Assembly: GCA_964553045.1 (NCBI GenBank)
Contig: CAZKJG010000003.1
Span: forward strand, 1-64,000
From: JAWLEP01 sp964553045
GTDB taxonomy: Bacteria; Fermentibacterota; Fermentibacteria; Fermentibacterales; JCC-6
Reading direction: 5' to 3'
DNA length: 64,000 bases
Below are positions 26,201-35,842 of this stretch, one piece after another (positions within the stretch are counted from its first letter, which is position 1; every line of letters starts with the position of its first letter). The position numbers and the translations under genes were made by a program. Under the pieces are notes generated by a model, which worked only from the letters and a program-made list of their open reading frames with translations, did not search any database and was not told where the DNA came from.

Positions 26201-27070
26201 GACTACACCATGATCGGCGGCAACACCATGACCTACCTGGACTACGGCGGGGCCTTCTACCAGGGCAGCCACTCCGGGGACCAGGGGCCGCTGCTCCTGG
26301 ACCTCTTCGTTCCGGTCCAGTCCGACACGGGTGCGCTGGCCCGCTGCGGCGGCCTGGCTGTCGGGGGTGCGGATGGGCTGGGGGCCGACGCCCTGGAGTG
26401 GGTTCCCCTGGCCGACCGGGGCGGCTACGAGGCCGATTCCACTCCTCCCGCGGTTGAGCTGTGGCTGGAAGGCTCCCGGCAGGACGCAAATCCCTCCGTA
26501 TGGGGCGCCCAGGTAGTCCGGGCCCACCTCGAGGATCAGAGCGGCATATGCGTGCTGGGAGGCTCCGCCGGCAGGACCCTGCTGCTCAGCGTCGACGGCC
26601 AGGGTTTCGACGTGGGTGACTACTTCAGCTACCGGCAGGGAAGCACCACCAGCGGAGACCTGGAGTACGCGCTGCCGGCGCTGTCCGTGGGCGAGCACAG
26701 GCTGATACTGGCCGCCTGGGACGGAATGGCGAACGGCGTCCAGGACACCCTGGACTTTCAGGTCGTACAGCCTCCGGAGAGGCTCCTCAGCCAGGTTCTG
26801 GTCTATCCCAACCCGGGCGATGGGGTCCGCGTCTTCAGCTTCCTGGCCACTTCCTCCGGTGACGTGGAGGCCACGGTCTACACCGCCTCGGGCCGGGCGG
26901 TGTGGCACGGGTCCTCATCCTGCGGTCAGGGCTACAACCAGCTGGTCTGGAACGGCCGCGACGACGACGGTGACCCGCTGGCCAGCGGAACCTACATCTA
27001 CCGGCTTCGAATGGAGGGCCGGGAGGGCGGGGCAAGCGAGAAGGTGGGCCGGCTGGCGGTGATCAGATGA
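23246..27070 (+). CDS. Large secreted C25 (gingipain-like) cysteine peptidase with FlgD-like C-terminal domain
   Basis: The 1,274-residue protein starts at ATG 23246 behind GAGAGGATC and has a signal peptide (MLHAVTVALLLASSPADG). An N-terminal propeptide-like region is followed by the C25 core. VVFVGSGHYDV and EVPVSRIPADDPTEL precede WYFGHGSYGQ with catalytic His about 804; LLTFCCNAGDY holds the candidate nucleophile Cys837 or 838. After the protease come Ig-like domains and, from about 1186, a FlgD-like Ig domain (VLVYPNPGDGVRVFSFL, then GYNQLVWNGRDDDGDPLASGTYIYRL). Such tails serve for secretion or surface attachment in FCB bacteria. Its stop overlaps the sirtuin start (ATGA). Likely role: extracellular protein breakdown for a peptide-fermenting life (inference). 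Confidence 0.87.
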   Translation: MLHAVTVALLLASSPADGVSGPHAEALAAPGHRAEYTPEGAFLHLSFARPRVRSTDHGDVVMIPGLPQRTVIGEPRVPFRRIIVPLPPEGDPEVRLTDVRTSPLPASAGALAITPALRGTGLSTVEDYSIPRRSGPDSRLDYRVMHLAGSRVAVVDIYPYLPSSRGSYLVSAELSVTWPRTPGWRRLEDGPLASVCPAGAPWWPEGKGRTESPFWGRPWARMEIGETGVYCLTGQELQEAGCSAVGSPSSSLRMLTGPGVEFDIFDRTEQHPPEEVAVRVRDGGDGVFDSTDSLLFFARELNRFVLTDSGPPGSAIDHVGHEYDDRNVYWLTWGGQQGTAMEVADAAPDGSPSFGESATHHLWMEEDYAFSNYDGWTWYRLYPQLPLYLYLQTPDASGPGTVTISFAVPRGNAPVDVILDGDTLYSGNIPLVGSLELDSVALGPAPRLTIKPDTGNWTENYLEHIYIRYPRYLSSAGGRLVFPRLSEAGRRTLELEMTAEPLLSLDVSDPLLPRVLGGGEWSEGRLTVSHDLGPGTSMYICRPGDLLKPDSLEPAQPGRLVGSLEPADVVLIAGEGLLQASQPLPALYGQRGRSCQLVGLDEVADEFGAGVMHPGAVRSFIRHMLDNWSEPVEAVVFVGSGHYDVLNRLTTTPCPFPVWYFHQFWNILVCKDDFFPLCHEDQEIPEVPVSRIPADDPTELAGYISKIAAREGALEPGRWSSRDLLIADDEWGDGLNESTHTEQCDIMADSIPSRYRREKLYLIEYPWPPGTDPNQGSHPDKPEAREDLVAELSQGWRMAWYFGHGSYGQLAQEKLLLSADAVRVTSGPASPVLLTFCCNAGDYFLTADDCLAEYFALAPEGGSIVSISPIGGTLSPLNLTLAITIQNKVEASPSAGIGTHLWAAKVEIVTPDSADRASDPTGNSAASQYHCLGDGGVGLPAVSEMNGGLGLAGDSLLRGRTARLEIDAGDAQSVFARVTESGSYVDYTMIGGNTMTYLDYGGAFYQGSHSGDQGPLLLDLFVPVQSDTGALARCGGLAVGGADGLGADALEWVPLADRGGYEADSTPPAVELWLEGSRQDANPSVWGAQVVRAHLEDQSGICVLGGSAGRTLLLSVDGQGFDVGDYFSYRQGSTTSGDLEYALPALSVGEHRLILAAWDGMANGVQDTLDFQVVQPPERLLSQVLVYPNPGDGVRVFSFLATSSGDVEATVYTASGRAVWHGSSSCGQGYNQLVWNGRDDDGDPLASGTYIYRLRMEGREGGASEKVGRLAVIR

Positions 27071-27816
27071 GCGTGCCCGGAATGGAACGTGCGGCCGGCC
27101 TGCTGACCGAATGCTCCCGCCCGGCGGCTTTCACCGGGGCTGGCATGTCCAGGGAGAGCGGCATTCGGACCTTCAGGGGAGCTGACGGCTACTGGAAGCA
27201 GTACCGGGCGGAGGACCTGGCCTCGCTGCGGGCCATTCGAAGGGACCCGGAAACCGTATGGCAGTGGTACGCCGAGAGACTCCTTCACAACGCCGAGGTT
27301 GAGCCCCATCCCGGTTACCGCGCTCTGGTGGAGATGGAGCGGAGGCTGGGCTCCATGCCGGTTATCACCCAGAACGTGGACGGCCTGCACTCCCGCTCCG
27401 GGTCGGAGGAGGTGGTGGAGCTGCACGGCAGCCTGCGGACGGCCTCCTGTCTGGAGGAACCGGGGAGGAGCTTTCCAATGACGCCGGAGCTGCTCGGCAG
27501 CCTTCCGCCCAGATGTCCGTGCGGGGCAGTGCTGCGTCCCGATGTGGTGCTCTTCGGTGAGACGCTGCCCGAAGACGCCCTGGAGAGAGCCGACGAGGCG
27601 GCGCTTGCATGCGACCTCATGCTGGTGGTGGGCACATCCATGGTGGTCTATCCGGCGGCCGTATTCCCCCACAGGGCTCTGGGGGCCGGAGCCGGGCTGC
27701 TGGAGATCAACACCGAGCCCACGCCCCTGTCGGACGAACCGGGAGTGCTGAGTCTCCGGGGCCCTGCCGGGGACGTACTGCCGGAGCTGGTCGAGACGGC
27801 TTGGGGGGGGCGATGA
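27067..27816 (+). CDS. Sir2-family NAD-dependent protein deacylase
   Basis: Sirtuins remove acyl groups from lysine using NAD+. The 249-residue product has the NAD-binding GAGMSRESGIRTFRG (about 24-38), QNVDGLH (about 101-108), catalytic His120 in ELHGSL, and VVGTSMVVYPAA. The zinc cluster is incomplete: only Cys128, Cys150 and Cys152 can be seen instead of two CxxC pairs, so zinc binding may be altered. It has no signal peptide and is cytoplasmic. The ATG overlaps the stop of one giant protease, and its TGA overlaps the start of a second, so all three are translated as one unit. The reason for that coupling is unknown. Confidence 0.9.
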   Translation: MSVPGMERAAGLLTECSRPAAFTGAGMSRESGIRTFRGADGYWKQYRAEDLASLRAIRRDPETVWQWYAERLLHNAEVEPHPGYRALVEMERRLGSMPVITQNVDGLHSRSGSEEVVELHGSLRTASCLEEPGRSFPMTPELLGSLPPRCPCGAVLRPDVVLFGETLPEDALERADEAALACDLMLVVGTSMVVYPAAVFPHRALGAGAGLLEINTEPTPLSDEPGVLSLRGPAGDVLPELVETAWGGR

Positions 27817-30800
27817 AGCTGAAGCTGACCGTGGCGCTGCTTCTTGCCGCAGTCTCCGCCGGGGCCATGGAGATGTCGGTCCGGGTGCCGCTGGGGGCGC
27901 CCTCCACTCTCGCCGGCGAGACCGGTGTGTCACCCTGGGCTCCCGGCCTGACGCTGGCCGGCGGGCCGGGAGAGGTGATGCTGCCCGTCCGCCGACTCTT
28001 CGTGCCGGTTCCACCGAACAGCAGCCCTTCGGTGAGCTCCAGGCCGCTCGATACCGTGAGGATGCCCATCCCCGGGGATGGCTGGGCAAGGGCGCCCGTA
28101 CTGGTGGGAAGCGGTCTGGACTGCGTTGCCCTGCCGGCTCCTCCCCGGGCCTCCTCCAGGCGCAGGGCCGAGCTGGTGGGCGTGACGCGCCTGATGGGCG
28201 TGCCGGTGGCGGTGGTGGATGTCTGTCCGGTCTCCTCGGAGTCCATGGCGTCCTGGGCCTCTCAGGTGCAGATCACGGTTTCCGCCGACGGCGGCCGCCC
28301 CGCCTCATTCGAGCCGCCGTCGGCGCTCAGGGGGGTGCTGGCCGGAGACGGCCCGGTATGGGGCAGCGAGAGCCTTCAGTGGCCGGAGAGCCCGTTCTGG
28401 GGCCGTCCCTGGGCCAGGCTGGCCATACCCGCGACCGGCGGCTACCGGGTAACCGCGGACCAGCTGGAGAGCGCGGGGTGCGATGTCTCGGGAGTCCCCG
28501 TGGAGACCCTGCGGATGCTCACCGGACCCGGCGTGATGTTCGGCTCGGCCCCCTCCGTCCTCCACACGCCCGAAGAGGTGGCCATAGAGGTGGAAGACCT
28601 CGACGGGAACGGCCTCTTCGATGGATCCGACGGAGTGCGCTTCCTGGGCCGGGGGATAGAGCGGTGGATTCCCCAGGGCGACACGCTGCGCTGGATGCAG
28701 CACCGCTACTCCACCCACAACGTCTACTGGCTGACCTGGGGAGGGGAGACCGGCCGAAGGGTCTCCGGGCAGGACGCTTCCCCGGACGGGTCTCCGGCCT
28801 ACGGGCTTTCCGTCCCCTCGTGGTTCTTCCGGGAGGAGGAGCTGCAGTACCAGGCCGACTACGAGACGCGCACCGGCTGGGTGTGGGATGTGCTGGAGGA
28901 CGGCGGCGAATTCCAGACAACCCTGGAGCTGCCCCGGTCGGGCAGCTGGGACCTGGCGGTGCGCGTGCTCTCACTGGGAACGGGTACCAGCAGCGTGCGG
29001 GTGTCGGTGGACGGCCAGCAGGTGGCCCAGGAGACCTGGAGCAGCCGACAGACCCGCTGGATTGTGGTGCCCGACCAGCCCCTTCAGCAGTCGAGTCAGC
29101 TGGAGGTGGGCTTCTCCGTCGAAGGAGGAGTGGAACCCTACCTGGCCGTCGACCTGGTGAAGGTGAGAACGACGTTTTCCGGGGGCGCGGCTGACAGGCC
29201 CCTGTTCCCCGGCCTGCAGGCCGGAGGCAGGTACACCTTCTCCATGGATGGCATTCCCAGCGACAGCAGGGTCTACGACGTCACAGACTTCCTCGAGCCT
29301 GTGAGCCTGGAGGGATGTCAGCCGGAGGGCGGGGGGCTGTCCTTCTCCTGGACGGTGAGCGACAGCACCCGCCTCCTGGCCCTGGAAGACGGCGACTGGC
29401 GCTCACCGGACTCCATAGCCGCGGCCTCTCCGGGCAGGATCCTGGCCACCCTGGAGGGTGCGGACCGGCTCTTCGTTGCGCCCCCCTCGCTCTTCGACGG
29501 GGTGTGGGGGCTGTTGGAGGTCAGCGAGGAGGCGGGACTGCTTCCGGCGGCGGTGACCACCAGGGAGGTATACGACGAGTTCAACGCCGGCATAGTCGAT
29601 CCGGGCGCCATAAGGTCGGCCGTGCGGTGGGGCCAGGAGGAGCTCTCGCCCGGAGTGGAGGGACTCGTGCTGGTGGGCAACGGGCACTGGGACGTGCGCA
29701 TGAACACGGTTTCGGTTCCCAGCCTGGTTCCGCCCTACACAATTCCCGGCAGCGCGGCCTCCGGGGATGGCGTCTGCTCGGACGACTTCTACGTGATGAC
29801 CCATGACGGCGACATACTGCCGGAGATGCCCGTGGGCAGGATACCGGCGGAGGACGCCACCGATCTGGCCTCCATTACGGCCAAGAGCCTTGCCTACGCG
29901 GAGGGAGGTACAGCGGGAGACTGGGTGAACAGGATGATCTTCCTGGCCGACGACGAGTGGGGCAACAACTACTACCAGAGCGAGACCGTCCACACAATCG
30001 ACTGCGAGAAGCTGGCCGAGGAGCACGCCCCCCGCTGGGCGGACCGGGAAAAGGTGTACCTGATAGAGTACCCCTGGCCCTCCGGCGGCGGTCACCCCGA
30101 GAAGGAGGACGCCAGGGAGGACCTCATAGAGGAGTACAGCCGCGGAAGCGCCTTCATGGCCTTCATCGGACACGGTTCGCCCAACCAGATAACCAACGAG
30201 AAGGTGCTGCGGGGCTCGGACGTGCCCTCGCTCTCAAACGGCCCCCGCCTCCCCCTCACCTACTGGGGAACATGCAACGTGGGCCAGTTCGACATTCCGG
30301 GCTCCACCTGCATCGGCGGCAGGTTGGTGGCCTCTCCCTCGGGCGGCGCGGTGGCCTCGGTGGCCGCCACCAGGGGCACCTTCAGCGCTCCCAACTACAC
30401 CCTGGGAGCGGCGCTGATCGACTCCCTGTACGGCTCGGACGCCGGCCGGTCCATGGGCGAGACCACCTGGCTGGCGAAGATCGGCAACGCCTCATACACC
30501 GGTTCGGTGCGCTACTACGCCTATCTGGGTCATCCGGATCTCCGGCTGATGCTGCCGGATACCCACCCCACGCTCTCTCTCGCCATTCCCGAGCTGCGCA
30601 GCGGTCAGGCCAACGCCATCCAGGGAGCAGGATTCGATCAGCAGGGACTGGCCTCCGTGGAGGTCCGCGAGTCATCGGTGGACACCATCTACACCACACT
30701 GGGCGGCAACGTGATCAACTGGCGCAAGCCCGGGGGACCGGCGTACCGGGGTACCGTGGCCCTGGATGGTGGCGGCTTCGACCTCGAGGCCTTCGTGCCC

Positions 30801-31565
30801 CTGCAGTCGAGGACCGGCTCGCTGGCCAGGGCGGCAGCCACCTACCTGGGGGCGCCGGCTACCTCGGTGGCGGCGCTGGACCCGCAGACGCTGCTGGCGG
30901 GGGACCCGCCGGAGGACTACAGTGGGCCGGACATACAGATGTGGGCCCGCGGCTACCGGGGTGTGGAGGAGCCCCGGGTCAGCGGCGAGGTCACCGTAGA
31001 GGCCGAGCTGTCCGACAGCAGCGGAATCTGTTTCCTGGGAGGAGATGGGCAGTCGATAACCCTCTTCCTGGACGGCCAGGGAATCGACGTCAGCGACGAG
31101 TTCAGCTACCACCAGGGCAGCTCCGTCTCCGGAAGCCTGGCCGCCGGGCTGGAGCAGCTGTCCGCGGGGTGGCACACCGTCATACTCCGCTGCTACGACG
31201 GGGTGGGCAACATGTCCATGGACACTCTCAGACTGGAGTCGCTGCAGGGAGAGGACCTGGCCATACAGCAGGCGCTCGTATACCCCAATCCGGGCAGCGG
31301 CAGCAGGTGCTTCAGCTTCCGGGTGACCGCCGACGCCTTCGTACGGATAACCATCTATACGGTGTCGGGCAGGAGGATACGCACCCTTTCCTCCGACTGC
31401 TCTCAGGGTTACAATCAGATCATGTGGGACGGCCTCGACGCCGAGGGCGACAGCCCGGCCACCGGCAGCTACGTATACCGGATGGAGGCGGTGGCCACCG
31501 GAGGCAGCGTTTTCGACACCGAGGCCGAAGAGATTGGTGTTCTGGCCGTCGTGGAGGGTGGTTAG
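27813..31565 (+). CDS. Second large secreted C25 (gingipain-like) peptidase with FlgD-like C-terminal domain
   Basis: This 1,250-residue paralogue of the 23246 gene starts at ATG 27813, overlapping the sirtuin stop. It has a signal peptide (MKLKLTVALLLAAVSAGA) and the shared N-terminal block SPFWGRPWARLAI with TLRMLTGPGV. The C25 core has VLVGNGHWDV, MPVGRIPAEDATDL and AFIGHGSPNQ (catalytic His about 787). The candidate nucleophile Cys821 is in YWGTCNVGQFD. It then has Ig-like segments and a FlgD-like domain from about 1156 (ALVYPNPGSGSRCFSF to MWDGLDAEGDSPATGSYVYRM). The two paralogues keep the same domain order but are well diverged, so the duplication is old. Probably exported and cell-surface attached. 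Confidence 0.87.
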   Translation: MKLKLTVALLLAAVSAGAMEMSVRVPLGAPSTLAGETGVSPWAPGLTLAGGPGEVMLPVRRLFVPVPPNSSPSVSSRPLDTVRMPIPGDGWARAPVLVGSGLDCVALPAPPRASSRRRAELVGVTRLMGVPVAVVDVCPVSSESMASWASQVQITVSADGGRPASFEPPSALRGVLAGDGPVWGSESLQWPESPFWGRPWARLAIPATGGYRVTADQLESAGCDVSGVPVETLRMLTGPGVMFGSAPSVLHTPEEVAIEVEDLDGNGLFDGSDGVRFLGRGIERWIPQGDTLRWMQHRYSTHNVYWLTWGGETGRRVSGQDASPDGSPAYGLSVPSWFFREEELQYQADYETRTGWVWDVLEDGGEFQTTLELPRSGSWDLAVRVLSLGTGTSSVRVSVDGQQVAQETWSSRQTRWIVVPDQPLQQSSQLEVGFSVEGGVEPYLAVDLVKVRTTFSGGAADRPLFPGLQAGGRYTFSMDGIPSDSRVYDVTDFLEPVSLEGCQPEGGGLSFSWTVSDSTRLLALEDGDWRSPDSIAAASPGRILATLEGADRLFVAPPSLFDGVWGLLEVSEEAGLLPAAVTTREVYDEFNAGIVDPGAIRSAVRWGQEELSPGVEGLVLVGNGHWDVRMNTVSVPSLVPPYTIPGSAASGDGVCSDDFYVMTHDGDILPEMPVGRIPAEDATDLASITAKSLAYAEGGTAGDWVNRMIFLADDEWGNNYYQSETVHTIDCEKLAEEHAPRWADREKVYLIEYPWPSGGGHPEKEDAREDLIEEYSRGSAFMAFIGHGSPNQITNEKVLRGSDVPSLSNGPRLPLTYWGTCNVGQFDIPGSTCIGGRLVASPSGGAVASVAATRGTFSAPNYTLGAALIDSLYGSDAGRSMGETTWLAKIGNASYTGSVRYYAYLGHPDLRLMLPDTHPTLSLAIPELRSGQANAIQGAGFDQQGLASVEVRESSVDTIYTTLGGNVINWRKPGGPAYRGTVALDGGGFDLEAFVPLQSRTGSLARAAATYLGAPATSVAALDPQTLLAGDPPEDYSGPDIQMWARGYRGVEEPRVSGEVTVEAELSDSSGICFLGGDGQSITLFLDGQGIDVSDEFSYHQGSSVSGSLAAGLEQLSAGWHTVILRCYDGVGNMSMDTLRLESLQGEDLAIQQALVYPNPGSGSRCFSFRVTADAFVRITIYTVSGRRIRTLSSDCSQGYNQIMWDGLDAEGDSPATGSYVYRMEAVATGGSVFDTEAEEIGVLAVVEGG

Positions 31566-31566
31566 C

Positions 31567-32727
31567 TTGGACAGCGAGCGAAGCGGGCCGGAGACTGCGG
31601 ACGGGAAGGTTGCCTGGCTCTGGAGGCAGGTGGAGCAGGCGCGCGACGGCGGAGATGTCGCAGTAGCCCGGGAGAGCCTGTCCCGGCTTCTGGCGGATCC
31701 CCGCGTACGGGGCACCGCCGACGAGGACCTGGCCATGCTGCACCTGTGCCAGCTGGAGCTGGAGGAGGGGCGGGTGGCCGAGGTCGCCAGGAGGATGACG
31801 GACTTCTCCTGGAACATCAGGCCCGGGCCCGCCGCGCTTCTGCTGTCGGCCGACGTCTATATGAAGCTGGACTGGTTCGCCCAGTCCCTGGAGTCCCTCG
31901 ACCGCTACCTGAGGGAGATCCCGGACGACCTCGACGCGCGGCGCAAGAAGGGCCTGGTTCTGCTGATGCTGGACCGGGACGACGAGGCCGAGAGAGCCCT
32001 TCTCTCCGTGGCAAGGCGCGAGCGCTACCGGGTTCCGGCCACCCTTGCCTACCTGGCCATGCTGGAGGCCAAGAACGACCGGCTGGAGGAGAGCCTGCAC
32101 CTGCTGATGCAGGCGCGCGACCTGGCCCCGTTCGACAGCCGCATAGAGCACACCCTGCTGCGGGTGGAGGCGCTTCGGGTCAGGCTGCGCCGAAAGGCAC
32201 TGTCCCACGACGGCCTTCCCCTCGAGGACGTGGTGGGGGGCATGGTGTCGGGGATGATGGAGCTGCACGGGTACACCGAGGAGCAGGCTCGCTACGCCCG
32301 CGACGTCTGGAACCACTTCTGCGCCGTGGAGACGCCCACCGGCCGAAAGCCCGCCATCTGGGCGGCAGCCCTGGAGTACGCGGTCACCCGCAACGGCCCC
32401 CACCTTTCGCAGGAGGAGCTGGCCGACGAGTACGGAGTATCCGCCTCCCAGCTGCGGGAGCACTACAAGAGTCTGACCTCCAGCGTGGACCTCAAGGCCT
32501 CCGGCGATCTTCTGGCCGAGGCCGCCAGCCAGGGCTCGGCCCTCTCCAGCCTGGTACACCGCGAGGAGCTGGCCGACATCCTGGCAGGTGCGGTGCGAAG
32601 GCTCTCGGACTTCGAGACCGAGGCCGAGGCGGTGGCCTGGGTGTTCGACCGGATGGACCCGGCAGGCGAGGAGGAGCGCCGCGAGGTGGAGGACTTCCTG
32701 CGCTTCATCTGGAACCGCCGCCGCTAG
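31567..32727 (+). CDS. TPR protein with TFIIB/cyclin-like C-terminal domain
   Basis: I place the start at TTG 31567, one base after the protease stop and seven bases after GGAGGG; the product is 386 residues. Residues about 15-210 are TPR helices (LLLSADVYMKLDWFAQSLESLDRYLREIPDDLDAR). Residues about 225-310 read like one TFIIB/cyclin repeat: KPAIWAAALEYAVTRNG, then LSQEELADEYGVSASQLREHYKSL. The same pattern occurs in DUF6398-type bacterial proteins that follow GKxxIWAAAIxYA. The remainder is helical and acidic. There is no signal peptide. It closes the C25-sirtuin-C25 operon, and a REP-like repeat begins at the base after its stop. Function unknown; a nucleic-acid-linked role is only suggested by the fold resemblance. 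Confidence 0.65.
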   Translation: MDSERSGPETADGKVAWLWRQVEQARDGGDVAVARESLSRLLADPRVRGTADEDLAMLHLCQLELEEGRVAEVARRMTDFSWNIRPGPAALLLSADVYMKLDWFAQSLESLDRYLREIPDDLDARRKKGLVLLMLDRDDEAERALLSVARRERYRVPATLAYLAMLEAKNDRLEESLHLLMQARDLAPFDSRIEHTLLRVEALRVRLRRKALSHDGLPLEDVVGGMVSGMMELHGYTEEQARYARDVWNHFCAVETPTGRKPAIWAAALEYAVTRNGPHLSQEELADEYGVSASQLREHYKSLTSSVDLKASGDLLAEAASQGSALSSLVHREELADILAGAVRRLSDFETEAEAVAWVFDRMDPAGEEERREVEDFLRFIWNRRR

Positions 32728-32881
32728 CCACTCGGGGACGGAGTTTAAGGCCACTCGGGGACGGAGTTTAAGTTCATCAAATTCAGCGCTTGCGATCATC
32801 TATGTCCATTGGGGCACTGAATTTGATGAACTTAAACTCCGTCCCCGGTTGTTTGATGAACTTAAACTCCGTCCCCGGCTG
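32728..32881. repeat. Palindromic REP/BIME-like repeat cluster
   Basis: Four copies of the 17-base core CGGGGACGGAGTTTAAG are present: two forward (32733-32749 and 32756-32772) within a 23-bp tandem repeat, and two inverted (32831-32847 and 32861-32877) within a 30-bp tandem repeat. The inner copies form a perfect 31-bp inverted repeat, 32756-32786 with 32817-32847, separated by 30 bases. Motifs with GGGGACGGAGT are typical of REP elements moved by REP-associated tyrosine transposases (RAYT); no such transposase gene is in the window. The cluster abuts the stop codon of the TPR gene, so the RNA hairpin may also end or stabilise that transcript. Confidence 0.85.
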
Positions 32882-32902
32882 ACCGGTTGAGCCGGTTGAC
32901 GT

Positions 32903-32931
32903 TTGTTCGCGGCGGGGCAGTTGCGTATATT
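32903..32931 (+). promoter_or_regulatory. Candidate promoter for ppdK
   Basis: TTGTTC (32903-32908), a 17-base spacer and TATATT (32926-32931) sit just after the REP cluster. This would leave a leader of about 100 bases before ppdK. A TTGACG at 32896 is 24 bases from the same -10 and so is too far. Confidence 0.5.
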
Positions 32932-32990
32932 CCATGCTCCCGATGAGCCCCAGCCGTGCGCGCGGCCGGGGATAAGCCAGCAATTCATGC

Positions 32991-33006
32991 GGCGCCCTGG
33001 GGCGCC
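32991..33006 (+). other. Stem-loop in the ppdK leader
   Basis: GGCGCC, a four-base CTGG loop and GGCGCC form a perfect 6-bp hairpin ending 32 bases before the ppdK start. It could affect translation or RNA stability, or be chance in GC-rich sequence. No T-run follows, so it is not an intrinsic terminator. Confidence 0.3.
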
Positions 33007-33038
33007 GGCATCTGCTTCGGAAAGTGGTGGTTACAGAG

Positions 33039-35831
<2,793 letters not shown>

Positions 35832-35842
35832 CGGGGAGACGC

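Noticed and set aside
24122..26908. A 928-codon open frame on the minus strand inside the first large C25 protease
   Set aside because: It is antisense to a gene with clear C25 and FlgD-like motifs, is made of Arg, Gly and Val-rich low-information sequence typical of high-GC shadow frames, and has no ribosome site.
32728..32881. A CRISPR array
   Set aside because: Repeats are directly adjacent and include inverted copies, with no regular unique spacers and no cas genes nearby.
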